NCBI GenBank assembly: GCA_033782935.1
Contig: JAWQEG010000717.1
Coordinates: 930,001-994,000, forward strand
DNA length: 64,000 bases
From: Petrolisthes cinctipes
Taxonomy: Eukaryota > Arthropoda > Malacostraca > Decapoda > Porcellanidae
Direction: 5' to 3'
Made by a program: the position numbers and the translations under genes. Under the pieces are notes generated by a model. That model did not search any database. It worked only from the letters and a program-made list of their open reading frames with translations, and had not been told where the DNA came from. Numbering within the stretch: position 1 is the stretch's first letter; every line of letters begins with the position of its first letter. Positions 22,419 to 32,403 of the stretch are shown one piece after another.

Positions 22419-23138
22419 TGTATCCGTGGCTGATCACGTTCGCGATACATGATACACCTATGGTGTTGGAACATTCCGTTAAGCCAAAGCAGTTCAAGCT
22501 AGTTTCATTAGACACAACATCCTTTGAAAAGTGCTGAGTTGCAGCGTGAGGGAATCTTCCATGCTGAGCTACTGATTGCTAGATTCACTCTGTAATTATC
22601 TATATGTTAATCTCTATACTATAATCAACTCCATATTGTCATCTCGTATGTAGAGTAAGGGACAATATATATTTACTCACTTTATTCTTATATAAACTCA
22701 TATCTAACTTATCCATATTTCATATGTAAGCTTAGCATTGTAAATAGCATCATCGACAACCTGTCAGCTAAGAAAGGGTGTGGCAGTGTATACCACGAGC
22801 GGGGACTACTAGAGAGAGAAGGCGCATTACACGCCCTGCCTTGAAGACAACAGGTTCACTCCTACCTTATATTAGAGAGACACGAGATGTCTGTATAACC
22901 TGTAACTATATCTAATATACTCAGTAAATAGAGACAAGTCCACGAGTTTACTCTAACCCTTGAGTAACTAACTTAGTTCCCAAGGAAGACTAGAGTGGTA
23001 GTTCAGAGCAACGGTAAGTTGGCTTGAAACCAGAGGTCTACATCGGCGTAGTAAGTAATACTAGCCCGAGAGTAAGTGAGAGTTTCCAGCAGGTGTTTCC
23101 GAGAGCTGTTGCTGAGCTTGGACGACCCCACGAGTACA
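22419..23138 (+). repeat. 3' LTR (uninterrupted)
   Basis: 720 bp, TGTATCCG ... GAGTACA, matching both halves of the 5' LTR. It preserves the empty site of the TIR transposon at about 22699. Confidence 0.93.
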
Positions 23139-23192
23139 ATAGGGCAGGGGAAGAAATCTGCCTGGGCCACATGGAACTCGTTTCACAACTGA

Positions 23193-23642
23193 CAGATTCC
23201 CTCCACGCCAGTCAGCATCCAGGATAACACAAAGCACGGCATTGAAATGTTTGTGGTGCTAATCTATGACCGCACCAGTCCATACATGGACGTCAACGAG
23301 GCCAGAAAGAAACTCTTTGCCAAGAGGAACTCCGTCCAGCACCTACCACCAACCTATGATGCTTTGGAACAGCATATGAAGAGATCAGTCTTCCAGGGTG
23401 GCTATGTCTGGGGGCAGGCCTTGGTCCCTCAACCCGTGCTTCCATCACTAACAAGCTTGGGCTGGCGGCAAACAGAGGATAGGTCCTACGAACCACTCTG
23501 GACCACACTCCCTGAGGCTTTAAAAAGCTGCTTCGAGCTGGTGTCGTGTGGCAGCAAAAAATGCTGTAGAAAGCGCTGCAAATGCAAGAAGGCTAATCTG
23601 CAATGCACTGGACTGGGTGCTTGTAAAGCAGAATGCCAATAG
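23193..23642 (+). pseudogene. Fragment with cysteine-rich CXC-like C-terminus
   Basis: Frame open from 23193 (after a TGA) to the stop at 23640-23642; the only ATG is at 23247. About 150 codons. A conserved-looking block (VNEARKKLF ... PPTYDALEQH ... SLGWRQTED ... WTTLPEALKSC) is followed by a cysteine cluster (CGSKKCCRKRCKCKKANLQC) resembling a CXC/tesmin-type zinc-binding tail. I recall such tails on repetitive, transposon-associated proteins in invertebrates. The upstream portion is missing at the LTR boundary, so this is probably a truncated mobile-element or domesticated gene fragment. Confidence 0.45.
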
Positions 23643-23822
23643 ACAGAATACTAGTAGACACAATCTGAGATATCGGCCTAGCTTAGAATGTGCAAATGCA
23701 AAGTCGCATTGCCTGTAAAAGTGTTGATTTTTATTATCCAGAGCCAGTGCACTTGAGCTCGGAAACTCGTATTGTACTAGACTGATGCATGCGTGTCTTT
23801 CTAAAATGATAGTGCGACAATA

Positions 23823-23848
23823 ATGTATGTATGTATGTATGTATGTCT
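23823..23848. repeat. (ATGT)n microsatellite
   Basis: About six ATGT units just beyond the 3' end of the minus-strand Penelope-like element. Confidence 0.85.
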
Positions 23849-23874
23849 ACAAGGAAGGAAAAATAAACATGGAG

Positions 23875-23910
23875 TCCCAAGTGCTTTCGTGTATTCACAT
23901 CTTCAGGGGA
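23875..23910 (-). ncRNA. Hammerhead-ribozyme-like motif of PLE 1
   Basis: On the minus strand: UCCC, then the CUGAAGA box, an unpaired U, a GUG-AAUA-CAC hairpin, GAA, a mini-helix AG-CA-CU, U, then GGGA, which pairs with the initial UCCC. This fits the order stem I, CUGANGA, stem II, GAA, stem III, H17, stem I of the minimal hammerheads known from Penelope-like elements. It lies downstream of the PLE coding remnant in the same orientation. Activity is unproven. Confidence 0.5.
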
Positions 23911-24601
23911 AATACAGAATGTAGAAGAATGGTTGCCGAGAGACACCTAATATACCGATACAATTAATAACTAACTGGCAAACTGAAGGTGTTGCCACTA
24001 CGAGTTCAAAGCAATGTACACCCATATGGTGCTACAAAGAGTTACCTGACCCAACCCTCATTAAACCTGAAATGACCTCTAAACCTAAGATTATCCTCAG
24101 TCATTAAGGAATAGCAGTTGGACTTATCTTATTAACAATCTTGTCTATGATGAAACTTTCCAACTTGTACATACCATTGTTTGAATTCATATTAATATTT
24201 TCTGTGTGTTTAATCAGACTTGACTCTATGATGTTTCTGTTTACGGATGAATTACAAGATATGATTGACGAAGCATTATCCCAGTCAATACAATGATTAT
24301 TGTCTCTCATATGAATAAATAAAGAATTAGATTCTTGTCCGGTCCTAACACTATATTTATGATATTTGACCATGGTTGACAGGTCTTTTCCAGTTGTAGA
24401 TACACCCACATGAGAAATTGGGTGAAATTTTGATAAACATTTTCTTGACTGTGTTATCATTACAGAAGGAAACATTAACATTCCATGTTTTTAGAAGATG
24501 AGGGATTTGGGCAAATTTATCGCTGTAGGGTAATATCAGTAAGTTTTTATTGTCACGGGGTAGAGAAGGTTCAACCCAATAAAATGATGTTCTTGCCAAT
24601 T

Positions 24602-24615
24602 TTAAGGCTTTATCC
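24602..24615. repeat. 14-bp target-site duplication, left
   Basis: TTAAGGCTTTATCC, repeated at 30772-30785 on the far side of the LINE. Confidence 0.93.
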
Positions 24616-25067
24616 CCCCCAACGGGAACCGCCTTGACGTGGTGGGGGGGCTTGCGTGTCTCTAAGACCTGGCGAGCTAGACTAGAGGGGGCTCCGGCCC
24701 CTGCTCTGCCCCGATTTCGGGGAGAGAGGGCTTCCCATGCTAGTAAGGTCGCCAGTGAGAGACCAGACTAAATGGTTCCCATGCATTAGGCTGCCAGTAC
24801 GGGCCAACAGCACTGCCCTCCGGAGGGACTGCCCTCTAGGGGCCGTCCTATGTTGGATGGTTGGGTGTCTGGGCCGGGAGATGTTGGGGAAGGGGGTCTC
24901 AGCACCGTCGTGGGCAAACTTTCGAGCCATTGGGGCTGCTTTTTAAAACGAGTGGCCCCGTGGGGGAAGAGGTACCCCGCCCACGGCGACCAGCGCTCGG
25001 TCCCCTCATCTGCCCTGTAGGTAGTAGCTCTTGGCTCCTGGGGCCAAAAACATTAAACCAATGATAT

Positions 25068-27095
25068 ATGGATACAGAAAAGCCCCAATCTTTTCCTCGA
25101 GCGGTGGTCGACCAGGCCCTCGAGACGTCACTCTCTGTTTGTGGTAGTAAGCAGAAAGCTGCAAATAAGAGTAGACCTAGCAGGTCGGGTTTTGTGTCAA
25201 AGAACCCTGTTAACGATTTGGACACATTAATGTTAACGAATGTACTCGCATCCTTTACCTATGGCGCTATCCACTCCATATTTAAGGGCTTTGTAGTAGT
25301 CCTCCGAATCCGAATCACATATGACAGTGATTGTAGGTCTAATCGGTGCTATATTACTTTCAATACAAATGCTGCTGCCAAAGCAGCATTTGAGTCAAAA
25401 GATTCTCTGACGGTGGGGGATACTCATTGTAAAGTTCAGATGATGCGGTCCATCAATGTAGTTGACAGTGACAATGATTACTGCCCTAATATATTTGATG
25501 ATTCTGCAGAGCATGTCCTAAAGGAACGTCGGGTTCCTACACCCTTTTGGTTTGTGGCTTACTACAGGGAGGGACGTAGTAACATTATCCATGCTTCCCG
25601 GTATCTTGAGAATGAAATTGGATTATTACCAATGGGCCACATAAAGAAATATGGTAAGGGCGTTTTAATCAGAGCCAAAGATCTTACACAGGCCATGATG
25701 CTCCTCAATCTCCCCTGTCCTTCTGATAGCATGTTTGAATCTATTAAACCACATCGAACATTTAATTATAGCAAGGGGCGTATATATAATGAGGACCTGT
25801 ATGAATTCTCAGAAGAGGACATTCTCGCTATGTGCCCAGACAGTGTCCAACGAGTAACGAAGATGAAAGGCAGTAAAAATATGACCATCCTCACTTTCTA
25901 TGGCTCGCATATCCCAGATCGCATTAACATTAACCCCACCTCTTTTGAGGTGAAGCCTTTTGTTGAGCGTCCCCTACAGTGTTTCTGTTGTTATGAGTTT
26001 GGTCATGGGAAGAGGAACTGCAACAACCGTTCCCGGTGTGGCAATTGTTCTGCTCTTGACTCACATCTTACTTCTGAGTGTCGGTCAGAGAGTTACTGCT
26101 TTTACTGCAGAGATGCTCACCCCTTGCGTTCTCGCCAATGTAAGATGTACCTACTTGAGCAGGATATCCTCCACTTGGCTAATACTCAATTCATTAGCAT
26201 AGGTAGGGCCAGACGGCAACTCAACTTCAGGCGACAGAAGGATGGTGGTGTGAAGACATACGCCTCCTCCCTTCGCCCTAAATTGGTTGCAGCACCCTCT
26301 CAACCCTCTCAAGAGGCAGCTGCTTCTTGCTCTAGTGAGAACGTTTCTAAGGTTACTCTACATAATAGTTTCTCTGTCTTGGAAACTTTATCAGACACTC
26401 ATTCTGGTGACCCTTCAACTGATGACAATTCTCAGACTTTAGCTAAAGGTGTCCATGTGGTAGAGGTTCACACTGCCACACGCTCTCCCAAAAGGAAACT
26501 TAAGTCACCTAAACTGCCACAGAGACGCCTTCGTGGTTCCTCTGAGGCACTTGACTCTATACATGTTCTACCTTGTGAGGCAACCATCTCTGTGGACTCA
26601 TCCATAGTTTCCTCTCAATTTCACCAGAAGCGTTCTCGTGGCTCTGATGAATCTCTTGATTCAACAGAAGTTCCTCCTCGCAAGCTTCCTTCGGGATCAT
26701 CAGAGGGGCGTGAAGTTAATGTGGATGCCACGGATGTTGTGACTTCAAAAGATTCAGTTTCTCTTCTGCTTGAGCAGCGGAGTGATTCTACCACCTGTAT
26801 TATGGATGTTGATGAATCTGCCTGTGTCAGTGATATCACTGCTGTACAGGACAGAACCAATGTAATTGTTTCAAAGAATATCCCATCTCATATATCTTCA
26901 TCTTCTTCTAACATATCAGATGCTTCAGGGACTCGTCTACAAGTCCCAATTACTGCCCCAAGTACTACTCCTCGGGTTCGCTCTTCTTCTAGTGGCCCAG
27001 GATTAGACAAATCTTATTGTTTGAGTAAACCCTCAGGTCGAGGTGGTAGTGGGAAGTACCTCTGTAAGGCTTCCCAAAAATCAGTACTAAAGTAA
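25068..27095 (+). CDS. LINE ORF1 protein (zinc-knuckle nucleic-acid-binding)
   Basis: 675 codons from a true ATG; intact. ORF1 proteins of I/Jockey-type LINEs bind the element RNA in the RNP. Three closely spaced Cys-His knuckles lie at about residues 303-358 (CFCCYEFGHGKRNC, CGNCSALDSHLTSEC, CFYCRDAHPLRSRQC). Before them is an RRM-like region. After them is a long Ser/Thr/Pro-rich, probably disordered tail with repeated RGS(D/S)ES/ALDS phrases. ORF2 follows after about 24 nt. Confidence 0.88.
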   Translation: MDTEKPQSFPRAVVDQALETSLSVCGSKQKAANKSRPSRSGFVSKNPVNDLDTLMLTNVLASFTYGAIHSIFKGFVVVLRIRITYDSDCRSNRCYITFNTNAAAKAAFESKDSLTVGDTHCKVQMMRSINVVDSDNDYCPNIFDDSAEHVLKERRVPTPFWFVAYYREGRSNIIHASRYLENEIGLLPMGHIKKYGKGVLIRAKDLTQAMMLLNLPCPSDSMFESIKPHRTFNYSKGRIYNEDLYEFSEEDILAMCPDSVQRVTKMKGSKNMTILTFYGSHIPDRININPTSFEVKPFVERPLQCFCCYEFGHGKRNCNNRSRCGNCSALDSHLTSECRSESYCFYCRDAHPLRSRQCKMYLLEQDILHLANTQFISIGRARRQLNFRRQKDGGVKTYASSLRPKLVAAPSQPSQEAAASCSSENVSKVTLHNSFSVLETLSDTHSGDPSTDDNSQTLAKGVHVVEVHTATRSPKRKLKSPKLPQRRLRGSSEALDSIHVLPCEATISVDSSIVSSQFHQKRSRGSDESLDSTEVPPRKLPSGSSEGREVNVDATDVVTSKDSVSLLLEQRSDSTTCIMDVDESACVSDITAVQDRTNVIVSKNIPSHISSSSSNISDASGTRLQVPITAPSTTPRVRSSSSGPGLDKSYCLSKPSGRGGSGKYLCKASQKSVLK

Positions 27096-27118
27096 CACCA
27101 TTCAAGGTCCTTCAGTAG

Positions 27119-28639
27119 AATTGCCGTGGCTTGCGTGCTTCTTGGGAGGAACTGCGCGTTCTTCTCCCTAGCTTCTCTCCTGCATGTGTTTCTCTCCAGG
27201 AGACAATGCTTGGGGACTACATTCCTGCCAGTCCTCCAGCATACTCAGCATTTTATTCCAATTCATTTGAAGGGCAGGGTCATCATGGTGGCTCTGCCAT
27301 CCTAGTTCGCCGAGATATTCCATGCACGAGCCTGGAGCTTGACACTCCGCTCCAGGCTGTTGCAGTTAAGGTTTTTATGGACCGCCCGTACACTGTGTGC
27401 AGTCTATACCTTCCTCCCAGTGTTACAGTTGAGAGGGGTGATCTCAACCATCTTGTACGGGACCTTCCATCTCCCTTTATTTTATTGGGTGATTTTAATG
27501 GTCATCATCCTCTGTGGGGTGACAGTTCGGTCAACCCCAGGGGTGTTTTATTGGCTTCTTTTATTGAGGATGAGGGACTGGAGGTTTTAAATACGGGAGA
27601 TGTGACACATTTTAATAGCCCTACTGGGACTTTTACCGCCATTGACATTTCCCTTTGCTCACCCAGTGCTCTGTTGGATTTTACTTGGAGAGTGTTGCCT
27701 GACTTATATGGCAGTGACCATTTCCCTATACTTTTAGAAGGTAACAGGTACGAACCACAGTCTCGTCTTCCTAGGTGGAAATTAGAGAAGGCTGAATGGC
27801 AGTTTTTTAGAGAGCTAACTTCTTCGGTCTCTTCTGTAGCCGATTTCGGTAGCTCTGACGAGGCTGTAACATATTTCACTGATATGCTCCACTCTGCTGC
27901 TCTCAACTCTATTCCTAGAACTTCTGGCTACTTTCCCAAACGTCCTGTCCCTTGGTGGTCACCAGTCTGCACCACTGCTGTGCGGAAGAAGCGCGCTGCT
28001 TTCTCTCGCCTTCGTCGCAATTGTGGGGACCCAACTCTTTTAGAGGACTTCCGACGGGCAAGGGCTCGGGCTAGACGAGTTTTAAAAGAGGCCCGACGTG
28101 CATCTTGGAAGGCCTATGTGTCTTCAATTAATACTAAAACTCCACTCACCCAAGTGTTCAGGAGAGTCCGTAAGATGGCGGGGAAGTTTTCTCCTAGTTC
28201 TCCACCTGTACTTAAGGTCAATGGAATTAAGATCATGGATGGTTTGACAGTGGCCAATACCACGGCGGAGGCTTTTGCAAAGGTCTCCAGCCATGACTCT
28301 CGACCTCTGGCTGTCAGGCATGAGTTAAGAGCCAAGGAGCATACTGTCCTGGATTTCTCAGGGAACGAGAATGAAAGTTATAACCATATATTCACCCTGA
28401 GAGACCTGCATTCTGCTCTCTCTCTCTCTGCGGCGACACTTCTCCTGGGCCAGACAACATCCCATATGCAATGTTACGACACTTGGGTGAGGAAGCGATC
28501 TCATTTCTTTCAGGTGTATATAACAGAATCTGGCTGGAGGGTGTCTTCCCTTCTGGGTGGAGGGTTGCTACCATCCTTCCTTTTCTCAAGCCGGGCAAGG
28601 ACTCTGGTGTTGCCCTCAATTATCGACCAATTGCCTTGA
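27119..28639 (+). pseudogene. LINE ORF2, endonuclease part
   Basis: The frame opens after a TAG at 27116-27118 with NCRGLRASWEEL, the usual start of an AP endonuclease. It contains the QET motif, GDFNGHHPLWGDS and SDHFPI, all hallmark EN residues. At the (CT)n stretch near 28418-28432 the frame shifts: the expected continuation (SPGPDNIPYAMLRHLG, then GVALNYRPIALTS) is read in another phase, so the tail after about residue 432 is out of frame. There is no ATG near the start; 27131 is TTG. Confidence 0.85.
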
Positions 28640-30518
28640 CCTCTTGACTCTGTAAACTATTTGAAAAGATGGTGAATGTCAGACTGGTATACTTCTTGGA
28701 ACGAGGTGATTTTCTGTCTCCGTCCCAGTCTGGCTTTCGTAAATACCGTTCCACTACAGATGCTCTGGTCAGGTTGGAAGCTGCTGCATGTGAGGAATTT
28801 TCACGACATCAACACCTTGTCTGTGTATTCTTTGATTTAGAGAAAGCCTATGACACTACCTGGCAATATGGCATCCTGCAGCAACTCCATTTTCTCCTTC
28901 CAAGACAGTTGCTATGCACTTCTGCCGCATCCGAGGTGTTCACCCGGATCCGGACTTATTTATGTATGGTCATCGGATACGATGTGTCGAGGAGACTCGC
29001 TTTTTGGGTCTCCTTTTTGACAAACGTTTGACTTGGGTTCCCCACTTACGTACACTTAAGGTCTCTTGCCTCAAGGCTCTTAACCTGTTGAGGGTCCTGA
29101 GCCATACATCCTGGGGGGCTGATCGGGCCACCCTCCTCCGCCTATACCATGTTCTTATTAGGTCAAAACTCGACTATGGGTGTGAGGTGTACTCTTCTGC
29201 CACCGATGCCCGTCTCAGAGTTTTAGACCCTGTTCATCATGCTGGAGTACGTCTGGCGACCGGAGCCTTCAGGTCGTCCCTAATCCCCAGTCTCCTGGTG
29301 GACGCTAATGAGCCACCTCTTGATCTCCGTCGCCAGTCCTTGATGGTTCGTTGTTGGCATCGATAACATCGATTTCCTGACTCCCTACCTTGCTTGGCGG
29401 TGTCATCTGATATCATGTCTCAGTACTACCTTTTACATTCTCGTGCACCATGGCCCTTTAGCTTCTGGGTCAGAAAGGCTATGGAGGAGATAGGCATAGA
29501 TGACTTCCAGATTTGTCCTGTGAGGGTCCCCAGGGTGGCTCCATGGCTTCTTCCAGAAGTTTTCCCCTGTACCTGCTTTACAGACAAGAAGGAATCTCTT
29601 CCTCCTCCAGTGGCTCGTTCCCTCTTTTTAGAACATGCCTTCACTCACAGGGAGTCCCTCCCTGTGTACACTGATGGGTCAAAGTCTGATGCTGGAGTTG
29701 GCTTTGGAGTTGTCTTTCCTGACTTTTGCCGTGGAGGCAGGCTCCCTTCTGTCATGTCCATTTTTACTGCTGAGCTCTCGGCCATTTTATATGCCCTCCA
29801 AGTGATTTTTACTCTCCCTCAGCCTTTGTTTACTATTTTTAGCGATTCCTGTAGTGCCTTGCAGGCCTTGTGCAATTTTAACTCTTCCCATCCCCTGGTG
29901 TTTGCCATTCTTGAGTGGCTTGTCCTCCTGGGTCGTCGTGGCCTCAAAGTCACTTTTTGTTGGGTCCCAGCCCATGTGGGTGTTGATGGGAATGAGCGGG
30001 CTGACGCCCTGGCTAAGGCTGTGGTCTCCAATTCCCGGCCTCCTGCCAGGCGTCATCCTGTTCCTGCAGTGGACCTTCGACCCTACATAGATGCTGCCGT
30101 TCGTTCCTGCTGGCAGGACAGATGGGACGCCGTCGGGTCTAACAAGCTCCGCGACATCCGCCAGCGCCTTGGTTTGTGGAGCTACAGTGGCCTGTCCCGC
30201 CGGTGGGAGACGGCTCTTGTCCGTCTCCGCATTGGCCACACATTATTGACTCATGGCTTTTTAATGGAGAGGGTTCACCCTCCCTACTGTGATGATTGTC
30301 TGGTCCCTTTGACAGTACGGCATCTTATTGTCGAGTGTCCCAGCCTCTTTAACTCTCCGAGTACCGGAAGGGTGACGGTTCTTACAGTCTCTCCCAGGTG
30401 CTCGGGGAGGAGGCTTGTAGTGTGGGAGGGAACACTCTTTCCTATGTGGAGGAGGCTGGCCTTCTCCACAAATTGTGAATTTTATTGTATTTATGGCTAT
30501 TCATTTTTAGGTAGTTAA
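28640..30518 (+). pseudogene. LINE ORF2, RT remnant and RNase H
   Basis: The RT starts in the shifted phase (NYRPIALTS, then a TGA near 28644 in place of a Cys codon). It reaches FDLEKAYDTTW (motif A) and jumps at about 28893-28905 to HFCRIRGVHPDP, which normally lies after the FADD motif. The catalytic core from motif B to C is therefore deleted and the phase changes again. The thumb region follows, with a TAA at 29364-29366. RNase H (29394-30518) is well preserved: TDGSKSDAGVG, TAELSAILYAL, SDSCSALQAL, HVGVDGNERADALA. A C-terminal Cys/His segment (PPYCDDCLVPLTVRHLIVEC) ends the ORF. The protein cannot be active as it stands. Confidence 0.88.
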
Positions 30519-30771
30519 AGTTTAATGTTTCTTTCGTTAATATTTCAATTCTTTTATATATCTAACTTAAATAGGTTATTTCATTAATATATGATCTTTT
30601 GGAAGACGTGGGTTTTATTCATGCTGCTTCTCTCTTTCGAGATAGTGAAAATTATTTAATTTTTGTATATATATTATAAATGATGTAGATGACCTTTATA
30701 TGTTGGGCGGTATATGACCATTGTTGTTGCGCCGCCAGATGCCTAATAGCATCAATAAATCAATCAATCAA

Positions 30772-30785
30772 TTAAGGCTTTATCC
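30772..30785. repeat. 14-bp target-site duplication, right
   Basis: TTAAGGCTTTATCC, identical to 24602-24615. Confidence 0.93.
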
Positions 30786-30925
30786 AAAAATTGTTTGGGG
30801 TATTTTAATTTTGTTCCAATGTCAGAGATAAATCCATATTCCTCATCCATGAATTCAGGACTTCATACACGTAGAGCACGTAAGTACATTGAAGAGAAAA
30901 CAGACATCGGTGGCAGAAGATTACA
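30786..30925 (-). pseudogene. Penelope-like element 1, upstream continuation
   Basis: Minus-strand reading gives EEYGFISDIGTKLKYPKQFL, which runs in phase through the target duplication into the ARTSFYWVEP part at about 24590. The LINE therefore split an already existing PLE. The PLE is cut off at 30925 by an unrelated junction. Confidence 0.7.
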
Positions 30926-30998
30926 CTTCACGCCCATAGTCGAATTTTGACCTAATAAGAACATGGTATAGGCGGAGGAGGGTGGCCCGATCAGCCCC
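30926..30998 (-). mobile_element. 73-bp inverted fragment of the same I-like LINE
   Basis: Reverse complement of about 29117-29189 (GADRATLLRLYHVLIRSK region) with few differences. It abuts a GT-rich stretch at 30998. Confidence 0.85.
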
Positions 30999-31329
30999 TG
31001 TGTGTGTGCCTGTACATTTGTCTGTGTGTGTGTGTGTGTGCCTCTCTCTCTGGTGAACCAGGTCCTCTACCGTGTAGTTAGATCTACCCATGTGGTCAGA
31101 GAGGGTCGTCAACCCAACGACAGTGATGCTCCTGAAGTGACACCCATAGAGGTGACACCACCCTTGGAGAAAAGGGTGGGAGCATCCTGTCAGAACGAGG
31201 GAGGTTCTTCCACAGAGGGTACCCCGGTACCTGAAGTGGTTGCACCACCATCTACGGTAGCTGATGCTGCCAACCTTAGCCTGGTCAGCGATGAGCCTTC
31301 GGGAAACGTGTCAGACTAGGGAGTCAGTC

Positions 31330-32403
31330 AGTTCAGACAGACTCCCTCAGTGTAGTACTGATAAATGTTAGGTCAGTTAGAAACAAATTTAATGAGCTCA
31401 GAGCTCTGATAGCAACTGAAAAAGTAGATATAATAGCTATAACAGAGCCCTGGATCCATGCAAGTGGAAGGGACTATATAGGGGAATTCCATATCCCTAC
31501 CTTTAGATTATTTCATAGAGACCGACCCGATCGGGAGGGAGGAGGAGTAGCCCTGTATATCCGAGACTCCCTAGATCCAGTGATCTGCAAAGTCGGGTCA
31601 GAACAAGAAGTGTTAGGTGTTGACATGACAGTCGGAAGTGGAGTGTATAGATTCATTGTTGTCTACCGTCTACAGCACCAACCCATTGATGATGATTCTA
31701 AGTTATATAATGAACTTAGTGATCTAATAGGGGAGAAGATTGCCATTATACTAGGTGACTTCAACTGCCATGTTAACTGGGTAGATAAAACTGGAGATGC
31801 AGAATCAAGAAGGCTCATTGACTTTGCTGATGAAGCTTTCTTGACTCAGTGGGTGACTGAGCCCACAAGGGGAATCAATATATTAGATCTTGTGTTCACG
31901 TCTGAAGATTACCTTGTCTCTAGCTTGACTGTAGATAAGCCATTGGGAGGAAGTGACCATAATATAATTAGGTTCTCACTGCAAGTACCCAAGTCTAAAG
32001 TTAAAATTCAGAAACAGAGCAAAACCGACCTCAGTAGAGCAGAGTTCGGTAATCTGAGAAAGGGAATTAGTGCAATGCATTTGGAAATGGGCCAAGGGGT
32101 GAATGAGTCCTGGTGCTATTTCGAGACTGCTTTATGGCACAACAATCAATGTTCGTGCCCTCTAAGCCAGTTGGATCCCCAATGTCCCAACCCAAATGGT
32201 TCTCACGAGAAATACCAGCTACAATTAGGAAAAGAAAGGCAGCCTACCACCAGTTCAAAAGAACTGGTAATTTAGAGATACAAAGTGAATATTACCACCT
32301 ACGTAGGAAGGTGAAATCACTTGTAGACAGAGCCAAGCGTAACGAGGAACTCCGATTGCAGCCTTGTGTAAGGAAAATCCCAAGGAGTTTTTTGGTTATG
32401 TAA
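31330..32403 (+). pseudogene. CR1-like LINE 1, endonuclease part of ORF2
   Basis: Begins around VRSVRNKFNELRALIATE, then ITEPWIHASGRD, RDRPDREGGGVALYI, GDFNCHVNW, LTQWVTEPTRG and GGSDHNIIRF, the AP endonuclease motifs in order. The reading frame shifts in the linker at about 32110 and again near 32370. The sequence is homologous to the endonuclease at 61861-62799. Confidence 0.82.

Larger units (their letters stand above)
23860..24615 (-). pseudogene. Penelope-like element 1, C-terminal endonuclease part
   Basis: Minus-strand frames at 24357-24599 and 24104-24481 give, in two phases, the late part of a Penelope-like ORF: finger-palm tail (RTSFYWVEP, NKNLLILPYSDKF), then the GIY-YIG-endonuclease-type region (TGKDLSTMVKYHKYSVRTGQESN, then HCIDWDNASSII and ESSLIKHTENINMN). 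The phase change at about 24410-24470 removes or scrambles the YIG core, so the endonuclease is broken. The ORF continues upstream at 30786-30925; a LINE has been inserted between. Confidence 0.75.
24616..30771 (+). mobile_element. I-like LINE with RNase H (6156 bp)
   Basis: Flanked by perfect 14-bp target duplications. It has a 5' UTR (about 450 bp), ORF1 with zinc knuckles, ORF2 with AP-type endonuclease, RT and a C-terminal RNase H, and a 3' end of (ATCA)n (AATAAATCAATCAATCAA). RNase H after RT places it in the I/Nimb group of LINEs. It looks full length, but ORF2 carries several lesions. It is inserted in a minus-strand PLE whose frame resumes on the other side. Confidence 0.92.

Noticed and set aside
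29787..30239. 150-codon minus-strand frame opposite RNase H
   Set aside because: Shadow of a conserved sense domain.
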